A stretch of 64,000 bases of DNA, taken from assembly GCA_002414385.1 (NCBI GenBank), contig DHZH01000001.1, forward strand, positions 372,431 to 436,430, read 5' to 3'. Within the stretch, counting starts at the first letter, position 1, and each line of letters starts with the position of its first letter. Under the pieces are notes generated by a model that worked only from the letters and a program-made list of their open reading frames with translations, was not told the origin of the DNA and ran no database searches. Made by a program: the position numbers and the translations under genes. Positions 41,437 to 50,186 of the stretch are shown piece after piece. The DNA comes from Gammaproteobacteria bacterium UBA5109. Lineage in GTDB: Bacteria > Pseudomonadota > Gammaproteobacteria > Pseudomonadales > Pseudohongiellaceae.

Positions 41437-43272
41437 ATGGCTTTACTGAATATCGCAGAACCCGGACAGAGTCCGATACGTACACAGCCGCATAAACATG
41501 CGCTGGGGATTGATCTGGGGACAACAAACTCACTGGTTGCCTCTGCCAATTCAGAAGGGCCTTTTATTATAGCTGACGAGAATGGCGAGGCACTGCTGCC
41601 TTCTGTAGTTGCCTATCAGAATCAGGAAGAGATACTGGTTGGGCAGGAAGCATACAAACTGAGTGATGCGATCAGTTCAGTGAAACGACTGATGGGACGC
41701 GGTCATGCTGATGTCGCACACAAACTGGCCTATAAACTGATTCCTGCCGATGATGGCGGTATGCCCCTGATTGAAACTTCAGCCGGTCCTAAAAGTCCGG
41801 TGGAAGTGTCTGCAGAAATTCTCGGCAAGCTGGCGAAACGCGGTCAGGCCAAACTGGATGCCGAAATTGACGGCGTCGTTATCACGGTTCCGGCTTATTT
41901 TGATGAAGCACAGCGACAGGCGACCAAGGATGCTGCGCGTATTGCCGGACTCAATGTCCTGCGTCTGTTAAGTGAACCGACGGCAGCAGCCGTTGCCTAC
42001 GGGCTGGATAAAAAACTGCAGGGCAATGTCATTATTTATGACCTTGGTGGTGGTACTTTTGATGTGTCGCTTATGCGACTGGAAAAAGGCGTGTTCGAAG
42101 TGCTGGCCACTGGTGGTGATACTGCGTTGGGCGGTGATGATTTTGATCGTGCCATTGCACGCTGGATAGAAGAGCAATCAGGGCAGGAAACCAGTCAGCA
42201 AAATCTGTCCGGATTGAATGCCATTGCCCGTGAAACCAAACATGCCCTGTCAGAACACAGCGAAGCTGAAATTACTTTCAATGGCTGGAGTGGCAAACTC
42301 GACAGGCAAACATATTACAGCCTGATTGATTCCTTTATTGATCAGACACTGAAAGCCTGCCGCCGGGTTTTGCGTGATGCCGGGATGAAAAACGAAGAAA
42401 TTACTGATGTGGTCATGGTTGGCGGGTCAACCCGTTCACCGCGAGTCCAGGAAAAAGTCTCTGACTTTTTCAAACAGGAATTGCTCAATGAACTGGATCC
42501 GGACCAGGTCGTAGCGCTGGGCGCTGCCATTCAGGCAGATATCCTGGTCGGCAACAAATACGATAACGAGCTTTTGCTGCTGGATGTTAATCCGCTTTCT
42601 CTGGGAATCGAAACCATGGGCGGCCTGGTGGAAAAAATTATTCCCCGTAATACCACGATTCCGGTCAGCCGGGCACAGGAATTTACAACTTTTAAAGATG
42701 GCCAGACGGTCATGAGTCTGCATGTCCTGCAGGGTGAACGTGAATTGGTAGAAGACTGTCGCTCCCTGGCCCGGTTTGAACTGCGCGATATCCCCCCCAT
42801 GGTGGCAGGAGGAGCCCGGATTCGTGTGACATTCCAGGTTGATGCCGATGGTTTACTTTCTGTTGAAGCCGAAGAAATGTCATCCGGGGTGAAAAGCAGT
42901 GTTGTGGTGAAACCCTCATTTGGTCTCGAAGACCAGGCAATTGAGCAGATGATCAGGGATTCCCATTCGCAGGCAGAGCATGACCGGGATATGCGGGCCC
43001 TGAAAGAAAACCAGGTTGAAGCCCTGCGAATTATCGAGGCCACTGAGTCGGCACTCGCAAATGATGCTGATTTACTCGAGACAAAAGAATTGAAGGCCTT
43101 GCAGGAAAGCCTGCAGCTTCTGCGAGACTCTCTTGAATCCGCTGACACCGATCTGATCAAGCAGCGCTCGGAAAGCCTGAATGAACTCAGTACCGAATTT
43201 GCGGCAAGACGTATGGATACCGAAATCAGAAAAGCATTCAAAGGCAAAAAGATAGAAGAGGTTGACCGCTAA
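41437..43272 (+). CDS. hscA: Hsp70-class chaperone HscA
   Basis: Specialised DnaK relative, 611 residues, that drives cluster release from IscU with ATP. Motifs: G-I-D-L-G-T-T-N-S-L, Y-D-L-G-G-G-T-F-D-V, and G-G-S-T-R-S-P-R-V, with the substrate domain from about residue 380. The stop TAA shares its last base with the fdx ATG. Confidence 0.97.
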   Translation: MALLNIAEPGQSPIRTQPHKHALGIDLGTTNSLVASANSEGPFIIADENGEALLPSVVAYQNQEEILVGQEAYKLSDAISSVKRLMGRGHADVAHKLAYKLIPADDGGMPLIETSAGPKSPVEVSAEILGKLAKRGQAKLDAEIDGVVITVPAYFDEAQRQATKDAARIAGLNVLRLLSEPTAAAVAYGLDKKLQGNVIIYDLGGGTFDVSLMRLEKGVFEVLATGGDTALGGDDFDRAIARWIEEQSGQETSQQNLSGLNAIARETKHALSEHSEAEITFNGWSGKLDRQTYYSLIDSFIDQTLKACRRVLRDAGMKNEEITDVVMVGGSTRSPRVQEKVSDFFKQELLNELDPDQVVALGAAIQADILVGNKYDNELLLLDVNPLSLGIETMGGLVEKIIPRNTTIPVSRAQEFTTFKDGQTVMSLHVLQGERELVEDCRSLARFELRDIPPMVAGGARIRVTFQVDADGLLSVEAEEMSSGVKSSVVVKPSFGLEDQAIEQMIRDSHSQAEHDRDMRALKENQVEALRIIEATESALANDADLLETKELKALQESLQLLRDSLESADTDLIKQRSESLNELSTEFAARRMDTEIRKAFKGKKIEEVDR

Positions 43273-43610
43273 TGCCAAAGCTCAAGTTTTTACCCCACCC
43301 GGAACGCTGTCCTGAAGGTGCAGAAATTGAAGCAGAGAGTGGTGAATCAATTCTGAATGCAGCCCTGCGTAACGGCATTGAAATTGAGCATGCCTGTGAA
43401 AAGGCCTGTGCCTGCACCACCTGTCATGTCATTGTGCGCGAAGGATTTGATTCACTGGAAGAGTCCGAAGAAGAAGAGGATGACATGCTCGATAAAGCCT
43501 GGGGACTGGAACCGGACTCTCGCCTGAGCTGCCAGGCCAAAGTGGCGGATGAAGACCTGGTAATTGAAATTCCCAAATACACTATCAACATGGTTTCCGA
43601 AGGACATTAA
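43272..43610 (+). CDS. fdx: ISC-type [2Fe-2S] ferredoxin
   Basis: Ferredoxin of 112 residues, the electron donor in Isc assembly. The cluster ligands are Cys42, Cys48 and Cys51 in C-E-K-A-C-A-C-T-T-C, and a fourth Cys in C-Q-A-K-V. Its ATG overlaps the hscA stop by one base, so translation is coupled. Confidence 0.97.
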   Translation: MPKLKFLPHPERCPEGAEIEAESGESILNAALRNGIEIEHACEKACACTTCHVIVREGFDSLEESEEEEDDMLDKAWGLEPDSRLSCQAKVADEDLVIEIPKYTINMVSEGH

Positions 43611-43626
43611 GTCAGAGGTTAACAAG

Positions 43627-43818
43627 ATGAAATGGACAGATACTTTTGATATAGCCATTGAACTTGCTGAAAAACATCCGGATGTTGATCCGCAATATGT
43701 CAGGTTCACGGATTTGCACCGCTGGGTTTGTGAGCTGGACGGGTTTGACGATGATCCGGACCGTAGTGGTGAGAAAATATTGGAGGCCATACAAATGGCC
43801 TGGATCGAAGAGTCCTGA
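43627..43818 (+). CDS. iscX: IscX (YfhJ) Fe-S assembly regulator
   Basis: Small acidic protein of 63 residues that binds IscS and iron and tunes cluster assembly. It has the family pattern M-K-W-T-D-T near the start, D-V-D-P-Q-Y-V-R-F-T-D-L and W-V-x-E-L-x-G-F-D-D-D-P. The ATG at 43627 matches the family; the frame is open 21 codons further into fdx, which is rejected. Last gene of the isc operon. Confidence 0.96.
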   Translation: MKWTDTFDIAIELAEKHPDVDPQYVRFTDLHRWVCELDGFDDDPDRSGEKILEAIQMAWIEES

Positions 43819-44180
43819 CTGCTGTGCTAGCCAGTACTTTGTTAAAAGTGAAATTTGTTCAGTCACATACTGAAAAATGTATGCTCCTTAACTAATTTCA
43901 CTTTTACCTCGCCCTTGCGGCGCTCATGAGGCTAAGACAAGAGAAATTACCTGATGCCTCGTCTTCCAGCGTCCCGTGAAGTCAGATTTAATGGTGCCTT
44001 TGCCAATATTGCTTTCGCTTAGCCCGGTATTCCCCATAAGACCGGGGTCTGCGAAAGGTTTGGCTTCACTTGTCATGGGCTGACAGGCGCTAAGCCTCTA
44101 AAATCCATACAAAAACCCTGTAAACAAGCGTATAATGCGCGCACTTTTACTAAAGACAGCTATTAAACTGGGAGTAAAGA
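43819..44180. other. Structured intergenic region between iscX and ndk
   Basis: About 360 bp without a gene. TAAAAGTGAAATT (43843-43855) and AATTTCACTTTTA (43894-43906) are perfect 13-bp inverted repeats, with a nested TTCAGT/ACTGAA hairpin between them. A second structure at 44002-44064 pairs GCCA, CTTTCGC and CCCGGT with ACCGGG, GCGAAAG and TGGC. The ndk promoter (TATAAT at 44131-44136) lies at the right end. It may hold a terminator plus a small RNA, neither proven. Confidence 0.5.
44131..44136 (+). promoter_or_regulatory. ndk -10 box with GC-rich discriminator
   Basis: TATAAT is followed directly by GCGCGC, 45 bases before the ndk ATG. The -35 region is weak (TACAAA at 17 bp). Confidence 0.6.
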
Positions 44181-44612
44181 ATGGCGGTGGAACGTACATT
44201 ATCAATTATTAAACCGGACGCAGTCGGCAAGAATGTGATCGGTGAAATCATAAGTCGCTTCGAGAAAGGCGGCCTCAAAGTGGTTGCTGCAAAAATGCTG
44301 CAGCTTGATGATGAGCTGGCGGGTGGTTTTTATGCAGAGCATCAGGGTAAACCATTTTATGGCGATCTGATTGAGTTCATGACTTCCGGCCCGGTTATTG
44401 TACAGGTGCTTGAAGGAGAAGGGGCAATTGCCCTTAATCGCGACCTGATGGGTGCAACCAATCCGGCTGAAGCAAAAGCGGGCACTATCCGTGCTGACTT
44501 TGCCAATTCTATTGATGCAAATGCCGTTCATGGTTCTGACTCACCAGCATCTGCAGAGAGAGAAATTGCATACTTTTTTAAAGCTGGGGAAATCTGTCCT
44601 CGAAAATTCTAA
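44181..44612 (+). CDS. ndk: Nucleoside diphosphate kinase
   Basis: Balances nucleoside triphosphate pools by phosphate transfer through His117, in N-A-V-H-G-S-D. The 143-residue length and N-terminal T-L-S-I-I-K-P-D-A-V are typical. It precedes rlmN by 39 bp, as in many gammaproteobacteria. Confidence 0.97.
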   Translation: MAVERTLSIIKPDAVGKNVIGEIISRFEKGGLKVVAAKMLQLDDELAGGFYAEHQGKPFYGDLIEFMTSGPVIVQVLEGEGAIALNRDLMGATNPAEAKAGTIRADFANSIDANAVHGSDSPASAEREIAYFFKAGEICPRKF

Positions 44613-44651
44613 TTTAACAGGCAACAAGATCCTGGTTTCCAGGAAATAATT

Positions 44652-45782
44652 ATGCCAACACAACGCACCAACCTTCTGGGTTTGAGCAAATCGAAAATGG
44701 AGGCCTTTCTTCAGACACTCGGAGAAAGGCCTTTTCGCGCTATACAGCTGATGAAATGGATTCATCAACAGGGCGTGACTGACTTCGACCAGATGAGCAA
44801 TATCAGCAAAGAACTGCGCGCCAAACTGAAAGAGTGTGCTGAAGTGCGTCCGCCACTCATCAAGGATTGCTTCGCTGCCAAAGACGGCTGCTTTAAATGG
44901 ATCGTTGAAGTTGAAAGTGGCAGTTCAGTCGAAACTGTTTTTATTCCGGAAGCAGGCAGGGGTACCTTGTGTATTTCTTCCCAGGCAGGTTGCAGTCTGG
45001 ATTGCAGTTTTTGTGCTACCGGTAAACAGGGATTCAACAGTGATCTGACATGCAGTGAAATTATTGGCCAGTTGTGGCTGGTTAACCAGGCATTTAATAC
45101 CTTTGGTACCAAAACACCGCGCAAAGTGACCAATGTGGTGATGATGGGCATGGGCGAGCCTTTGATGAATTTTGAAAATGTCATGGATGCGGTCAGCCTG
45201 ATGATGGAAGATAACTGTTATGGCCTGTCCAAACGTCGTGTCACGATCAGCACTTCCGGAGTGGTTCCAAAAATTTATGAAATGCAGAATTATACGGATG
45301 CCTCAATTGCGCTGTCCCTGCATGCACCAAATGACAAACTCAGAACGGAAATCGTTCCGATTAATAAAAAATATCCAATCAGTGAATTACTGGAAAGTGT
45401 AAATGCCTATCTTGAATCGCTGGGAGACAGCCGGGTAGCAATTATCGAATATATTCTGATTTCCGGTGTCAATGATCACCGGCAACATGCCAGAGAACTG
45501 GCTGAGCTTTTGCGCCACACACCCTGTAAAATCAACCTGATTCCTTTTAACCCCTTTGATGGGTCGGGTTACAAACGTTCAAGTGATTCAGCTATCAGTA
45601 ATTTCCGAAAAATTCTGCAGAATGAAGGTTATGTGGTGACAGTAAGGACTACTCGCGGTGATGAGATTGGTGCTGCCTGTGGCCAGCTGGTCGGTCAGGT
45701 TGACGACATGACCCGGCGCAGCGCGCGTTATCTGGCCTTGCGTGAACAAAGCGCTTCTGTTCAGCCTCTAAAAGTAGAATAA
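44652..45782 (+). CDS. rlmN: Dual-specificity RNA methyltransferase RlmN
   Basis: Radical-SAM enzyme of 376 residues that methylates A2503 of 23S rRNA and A37 of several tRNAs. The cluster motif is Cys114, Cys118 and Cys121 (C-S-L-D-C-S-F-C). M-G-M-G-E-P-L and the C-terminal Cys in A-C-G-Q-L are also conserved. It is followed immediately by pilF. Confidence 0.96.
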   Translation: MPTQRTNLLGLSKSKMEAFLQTLGERPFRAIQLMKWIHQQGVTDFDQMSNISKELRAKLKECAEVRPPLIKDCFAAKDGCFKWIVEVESGSSVETVFIPEAGRGTLCISSQAGCSLDCSFCATGKQGFNSDLTCSEIIGQLWLVNQAFNTFGTKTPRKVTNVVMMGMGEPLMNFENVMDAVSLMMEDNCYGLSKRRVTISTSGVVPKIYEMQNYTDASIALSLHAPNDKLRTEIVPINKKYPISELLESVNAYLESLGDSRVAIIEYILISGVNDHRQHARELAELLRHTPCKINLIPFNPFDGSGYKRSSDSAISNFRKILQNEGYVVTVRTTRGDEIGAACGQLVGQVDDMTRRSARYLALREQSASVQPLKVE

Positions 45783-45783
45783 T

Positions 45784-46602
45784 ATGTTAGGATTCAGCAA
45801 GTACATGACTGAAATGCGAACATTACCATCAAGTGCCTCAATCGCCCTTATCCTGTTACTGGGAAGTGTGCTTTCTGCCTGCGTCAGTGAAACCACTGGC
45901 GGCTTTGAACAGGCTCCCGATGAGGAAGCACTGGAAAACTATCTGGCTCTGGCACAGGGCTATCTGGAACAACAGGATCTGCAGGCAGCCCGACGACATC
46001 TAAACAACGCGGCAAATATCGACCCGAACAACAGCGATGCATATGGCCTGTGGGGTTTGATCTATACCCTGGAAGGGGATCTGGGTCTGGCAGATGAAAG
46101 TTTTAATCGTGCTATCCGGCTCAACAGGGGCAATTCAAGAGTGCGAAATAATTATGCTGCATTTCTGTTTGCCAATGAACGTTATGAAGAAGCCTACAAT
46201 CACCTGGAAGTGGTGGTCAGCGATACAGCCTATCAGGGCAGGGCACAGGCTTTTGAAAATATGGGCCTGGCAGCACAGCGCCTGAATCGCCTGGAAGATG
46301 CTGAATATGCATTTACCCGCGCACTGCAACTTAACAGTAACCGAATCCGTTCAACGCTGGAGCTGGCAGATATCAGTTTACAGCGTGGTGATACAAGAGC
46401 TGCACAAAATTACTATTCGCGCTTTCAGACTCTACAGCAGTTTTTTAATATACAACCCAATGCCAGAAGCCTCTGGGTAGCAGTTCGTCTGGAGCAGTCC
46501 AGGGGAATGGAAAGTCGTATGCGGGAATACGGAGCAACACTCGCTGAACTATATCCTGATTCAAATGAGTATGAACTGTATCGGCAACTGATCAATGACT
46601 GA
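45784..46602 (+). CDS. pilF: PilF-type TPR lipoprotein (type IV pilus pilotin)
   Basis: Outer-membrane lipoprotein of 272 residues with lipobox L-S-A-C (Cys33) and about six tetratricopeptide repeats, including N-P-N-N-S-D-A-Y-G-L-W-G. In type IV pilus systems PilF helps the secretin PilQ assemble. Met8 or Met11 would also give a normal signal peptide, so the exact start is uncertain. Its end overlaps rodZ by 8 bp. Confidence 0.88.
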   Translation: MLGFSKYMTEMRTLPSSASIALILLLGSVLSACVSETTGGFEQAPDEEALENYLALAQGYLEQQDLQAARRHLNNAANIDPNNSDAYGLWGLIYTLEGDLGLADESFNRAIRLNRGNSRVRNNYAAFLFANERYEEAYNHLEVVVSDTAYQGRAQAFENMGLAAQRLNRLEDAEYAFTRALQLNSNRIRSTLELADISLQRGDTRAAQNYYSRFQTLQQFFNIQPNARSLWVAVRLEQSRGMESRMREYGATLAELYPDSNEYELYRQLIND

Positions 46603-47089
46603 GCAAGATGTACACAGGGAACTTGACGACATTGACACAGATGAACGTGATCTGTGGCCCTCACCGGGGCAAAAATTAAAAAATTTACGTGAAGAGTTGG
46701 GTTACAGTCGGGAAAAAGTTTCAGAAGCCTTATTTATTACCGTGCATTATGTAACGGCCCTGGAGAATGATGAATTTCAGAAATTGCCCGGGCATACCTT
46801 TACCAAGGGATACTTTAAATCCTATGCCGAATTCCTCGGGGCGGATATCGATGAAGTGTTATCCTGCTACCAGAATTTAATCAATGCAGACAAGCCATCA
46901 TCTGAAGAAGCTGAGAGAGAAAAAAACAGAAGCCGCAAGTCATTGCTCTTGTGGATAGTGGCAGCAGTCATTCTGATTGCAGTCCTGATTGCGCTGGTGT
47001 TGGGCATGACCAGTGAGGCCAGTGCAAAACAGATTATTATGGTAAAGCAACTGCCGGACATTGAGTTGCGACAGAGAAGCAACAGTTAA
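46595..47089 (+). CDS. rodZ: RodZ-like protein, short form
   Basis: Membrane protein of 164 residues with an N-terminal helix-turn-helix (L-R-E-E-L-G-Y-S-R-E-K-V-S-E-A-L, then L-P-G-H-T-F-T-K-G-Y), which binds MreB in RodZ proteins, and one membrane helix at about residues 110-130. Full-length RodZ has around 330 residues with a periplasmic beta domain; here only about 30 residues follow the helix and the reading frame closes cleanly before ispG. The position between pilF and ispG is the usual rodZ locus. Confidence 0.85.
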   Translation: MTEQDVHRELDDIDTDERDLWPSPGQKLKNLREELGYSREKVSEALFITVHYVTALENDEFQKLPGHTFTKGYFKSYAEFLGADIDEVLSCYQNLINADKPSSEEAEREKNRSRKSLLLWIVAAVILIAVLIALVLGMTSEASAKQIIMVKQLPDIELRQRSNS

Positions 47090-47095
47090 ATTAAC

Positions 47096-48226
47096 ATGAA
47101 TACTGAATCTCCAATTACACGCAGAAAATCGCGCCAGATCATGGTCGGCAATGTACCGGTCGGTGGTGATGCCCCGATTGCGGTCCAGAGCATGACCAAT
47201 ACTGATACCTGCGATGTGGATGCTACAGTGGAACAGATACGGACACTGGAAAAGGTCGGCGTCGATATCGTTCGGGTTTCAGTGCCGACCATGGCAGCAG
47301 CCGATGCTTTTAAAGCCATACGTGCAGAAGTTCAGGTGCCGGTGATTGCCGACATACACTTTGATTACAAGATTGCCCTTAAAGTACTTGAGTCGGGAGT
47401 AGACTGCCTGCGTATCAATCCCGGCAATATCGGTCGTGAAGAAAGAGTCCGCGCCGTCATTGAATCTGCAAAAGATAAAAATGTTCCATTGCGCATTGGA
47501 GTCAATGCCGGCTCGCTGGGAAAAGAATTGCTGCGCAAATACAAGGAACCCAATGCCGATGCCCTGGTAGAATCCGCGCTGCGGCAAATTGATATTCTGG
47601 ACTCCTATGATTTTCAGGATTTCAAAGTCAGCATGAAGGCCTCTGAAATATTCATGACAGTAGAAGCGTACCGCAAGCTGGCACCGCAGATTGAACAGCC
47701 TCTGCATCTGGGGATTACCGAAGCCGGTGGACTGCGTTCTGGAACTGTTAAGTCATCTATTGGCCTGGGTTTGCTGTTGATGGACGGTATTGGCGATACC
47801 ATCCGTATTTCCCTGGCTGCGGATCCGGTTGAAGAAGTCCGGGTAGGTTTCGATATTCTCAAGAGCCTGAATTTGCGCAAGAAAGGTGTCAATCTGGTTG
47901 CCTGTCCCAGTTGCTCCAGACAGAATTTTGATGTGATAGCCACGGTCAATGAACTTGAATCCCGTCTTGAGGACATCACTACCCCGGTACATGTTTCCGT
48001 AGTCGGTTGTATAGTCAACGGACCGGGTGAAGCGAAAATTGCAGATGTCGGCCTTACCGGGGCGACGCCTGTGAATATGTCCTATATCAACGGCAAGACC
48101 AGCCATAAAATTTCCAACGTAAATCTCGTAGATGAACTGGAAGCCATGGTGCGCGCAAAAGTCGCAGATATTGAAGCGGAAAGCGAAAGCGACAATCCGG
48201 CACAAAAGAAAACAGGAACCGACTAG
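47096..48226 (+). CDS. ispG: 4-hydroxy-3-methylbut-2-enyl-diphosphate synthase IspG
   Basis: [4Fe-4S] enzyme of the methylerythritol phosphate isoprenoid pathway, 376 residues. Cluster Cys lie in A-C-P-S-C-S-R and G-C-I-V-N-G-P-G. The start S-P-I-T-R-R-K-S-R is typical. It follows rodZ by 6 bp and hisS begins 1 bp after its stop. Confidence 0.96.
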   Translation: MNTESPITRRKSRQIMVGNVPVGGDAPIAVQSMTNTDTCDVDATVEQIRTLEKVGVDIVRVSVPTMAAADAFKAIRAEVQVPVIADIHFDYKIALKVLESGVDCLRINPGNIGREERVRAVIESAKDKNVPLRIGVNAGSLGKELLRKYKEPNADALVESALRQIDILDSYDFQDFKVSMKASEIFMTVEAYRKLAPQIEQPLHLGITEAGGLRSGTVKSSIGLGLLLMDGIGDTIRISLAADPVEEVRVGFDILKSLNLRKKGVNLVACPSCSRQNFDVIATVNELESRLEDITTPVHVSVVGCIVNGPGEAKIADVGLTGATPVNMSYINGKTSHKISNVNLVDELEAMVRAKVADIEAESESDNPAQKKTGTD

Positions 48227-48227
48227 T

Positions 48228-49517
48228 TTGTCCAAGCAGAAGAAGATACAGGCCATTCGCGGCATGAATGATGTATTGCCGCAGCAAAGTCCTCAGTGGC
48301 ATTACCTTGAAGCCATCATCCGGGACCTGATGTCCGCCTATGCCTACCAGGAAATTCGATTTCCGGTGCTGGAGCACACACAGTTGTTCAAGCGCTCTAT
48401 CGGGGATGCTACAGATATTGTGGAAAAGGAAATGTACACTTTTGCGGATCGCAACGGCGACAGTCTCAGCCTGCGACCCGAAGGGACCGCTTCCTGTGTT
48501 CGTGCTGCAGAACAGCATGGTCTGCTCTATAACCAGGTACAGAAACTCTGGTACATGGGGCCAATGTACCGCCATGAACGGCCGCAAAAGGGTCGCTACC
48601 GCCAGTTCTATCAACTTGGGGTCGAAGCTTTCGGTATGGACGGCATTGCCATTGAAGCTGAGGTAATTCTTTTAAGTGTCCGGCTTTGGCAGGCACTGGA
48701 TTTAAGTGACTACCTCACGCTGGAAATCAATAACCTTGGCACCACGGAAGATCGCCAGTCCTATTGTGATGCACTGCGTGGCTATCTGCAGGACTATAAA
48801 GAGGAGCTGGATGAGGATTCCCGGCGCCGGCTTGATTCCAATGTCATGCGAATACTGGACAGTAAAAGCCCGAGTACACAGGAAATACTGCAAAATGCAC
48901 CAAAACTCGGTGATTATGTCGACGCGGATTCTCTGCTACAGTTTAATGCCCTGCTGAATATGCTGGAACAGAGTGGCATCAGCTACAAAGTGAATCCTTC
49001 GCTGGTCAGGGGGCTGGATTACTATAACGGCATGGTTTTCGAATGGACCACGGACAAGCTGGGTGCACAGGCAACAGTATGCGCGGGGGGACGGTATGAC
49101 GGGCTGGTCAAACAGCTCGGGGGCGCGGATACACCGGCGGTCGGTTTTGCCCTGGGCATGGAGCGTATTTTGCTGATGCTTGAAGAGCTCAACAAGTTGC
49201 CGAACAAGCTTGAGCAGCAGGTCGATGTGTTCATTGCTATTATCGGCAATGAAAATTTCAGCAGCGGATTGCTGCTGGCCGAGGAACTGCGACGGGAAAT
49301 GCCCTTTTTAAGAGTTTTGACCCACTGTGGTGGCGGCAAATATAATAGCCAGCTCAAAAAAGCCTATGCCAGTAATGCGCGGTGTGCACTGGTTCTGGAA
49401 GAGGATGAAATCAAGCTGAAAATACTTGATGACGAAGGTCAGTCGAGTGAGCTTGAGGCTGAGGGTGTATGCCGCACAATTAAAACAATATTTACTGATG
49501 TAAATTCAGGAGCATGA
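48228..49517 (+). CDS. hisS: Histidyl-tRNA synthetase
   Basis: Class II synthetase of 429 residues charging tRNA-His. Motif 2 is seen in Y-R-H-E-R-P-Q-K-G-R-Y-R-Q-F, and the histidine loops in L-V-R-G-L-D-Y-Y. The start is the TTG 1 bp after the ispG stop, giving the family N-terminus S-K-Q-K-K-I-Q-A-I-R-G-M-N-D; the frame is open further up inside ispG but lacks family similarity. Confidence 0.95.
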   Translation: MSKQKKIQAIRGMNDVLPQQSPQWHYLEAIIRDLMSAYAYQEIRFPVLEHTQLFKRSIGDATDIVEKEMYTFADRNGDSLSLRPEGTASCVRAAEQHGLLYNQVQKLWYMGPMYRHERPQKGRYRQFYQLGVEAFGMDGIAIEAEVILLSVRLWQALDLSDYLTLEINNLGTTEDRQSYCDALRGYLQDYKEELDEDSRRRLDSNVMRILDSKSPSTQEILQNAPKLGDYVDADSLLQFNALLNMLEQSGISYKVNPSLVRGLDYYNGMVFEWTTDKLGAQATVCAGGRYDGLVKQLGGADTPAVGFALGMERILLMLEELNKLPNKLEQQVDVFIAIIGNENFSSGLLLAEELRREMPFLRVLTHCGGGKYNSQLKKAYASNARCALVLEEDEIKLKILDDEGQSSELEAEGVCRTIKTIFTDVNSGA

Positions 49518-49518
49518 C

Positions 49519-50178
49519 TTGTCTTTCGATACTGATGAAGAAGTAGTTGAATCAATAAAACGCTGGTGGGAAGAAAATGGTACCAGTGTCATTGTTGGCA
49601 TCGTGCTGGTGCTGGCAGTATTTTTTGGTTCCCGTTTCTGGGAATCTTCGCGTAATGCCTATGCTGAAGCAGCATCAGAGGTATATTTGCGTCTGGTTGA
49701 TAATATTCGGGCTGATACTGACCTGGAAGTCAGTGACGAGGAGCTGGACGCTGCCAGAGTACTGCATAATCAGCTCAGAGAAGAATTTGATAACTCCGTT
49801 TACAGTCGTTTTTCAGCACTGATGATGGCGCGTTTGCATGTGCAGAGAAATGAACTTGATTCTGCGGCCGCTGAATTGCGCTGGGTGCTGGATAATCCCG
49901 GTCTCGGATTTTTACGCAGTATTAATGAAGAACTTGAACTGACTGCCCGCTCCAGGCTTGCCAGAGTAGTCCTGGCGCAGGGCGATGCCCAGGCAGCGCT
50001 GGATTTGCTCGGTGAAGTTGAGCCGGGTGCTTTTGCCGGCAATTTTGCGGAAATTGAAGGCGATGCCTATGTCACACTCGGTCGCATGGAAGAAGCACGA
50101 GAGGCTTATCAGTCTGCTCTGGACATGGGCGTCAACCCGGAGATTGTGGAGCTCAAGCTCGGCGATATCGGCTCCTGA
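49519..50178 (+). CDS. yfgM: YfgM-family periplasmic chaperone-like protein
   Basis: Inner-membrane protein of 219 residues with a short cytoplasmic N-terminus (T-D-E-E-V-V-E-S-I-K-R-W-W), one membrane helix and a periplasmic TPR domain. In E. coli YfgM works with PpiD at the Sec translocon. It starts with TTG, with CAGGAG 6 bp upstream, directly after hisS. It is part of the hisS-yfgM-bamB-der run. Confidence 0.93.
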   Translation: MSFDTDEEVVESIKRWWEENGTSVIVGIVLVLAVFFGSRFWESSRNAYAEAASEVYLRLVDNIRADTDLEVSDEELDAARVLHNQLREEFDNSVYSRFSALMMARLHVQRNELDSAAAELRWVLDNPGLGFLRSINEELELTARSRLARVVLAQGDAQAALDLLGEVEPGAFAGNFAEIEGDAYVTLGRMEEAREAYQSALDMGVNPEIVELKLGDIGS

Positions 50179-50186
50179 ATCTCTTT

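Noticed and set aside
42531..43247. 238-codon frame antisense to hscA
   Set aside because: It is composed mainly of Ser and Arg, typical of reading opposite a conserved gene; it is not coding.
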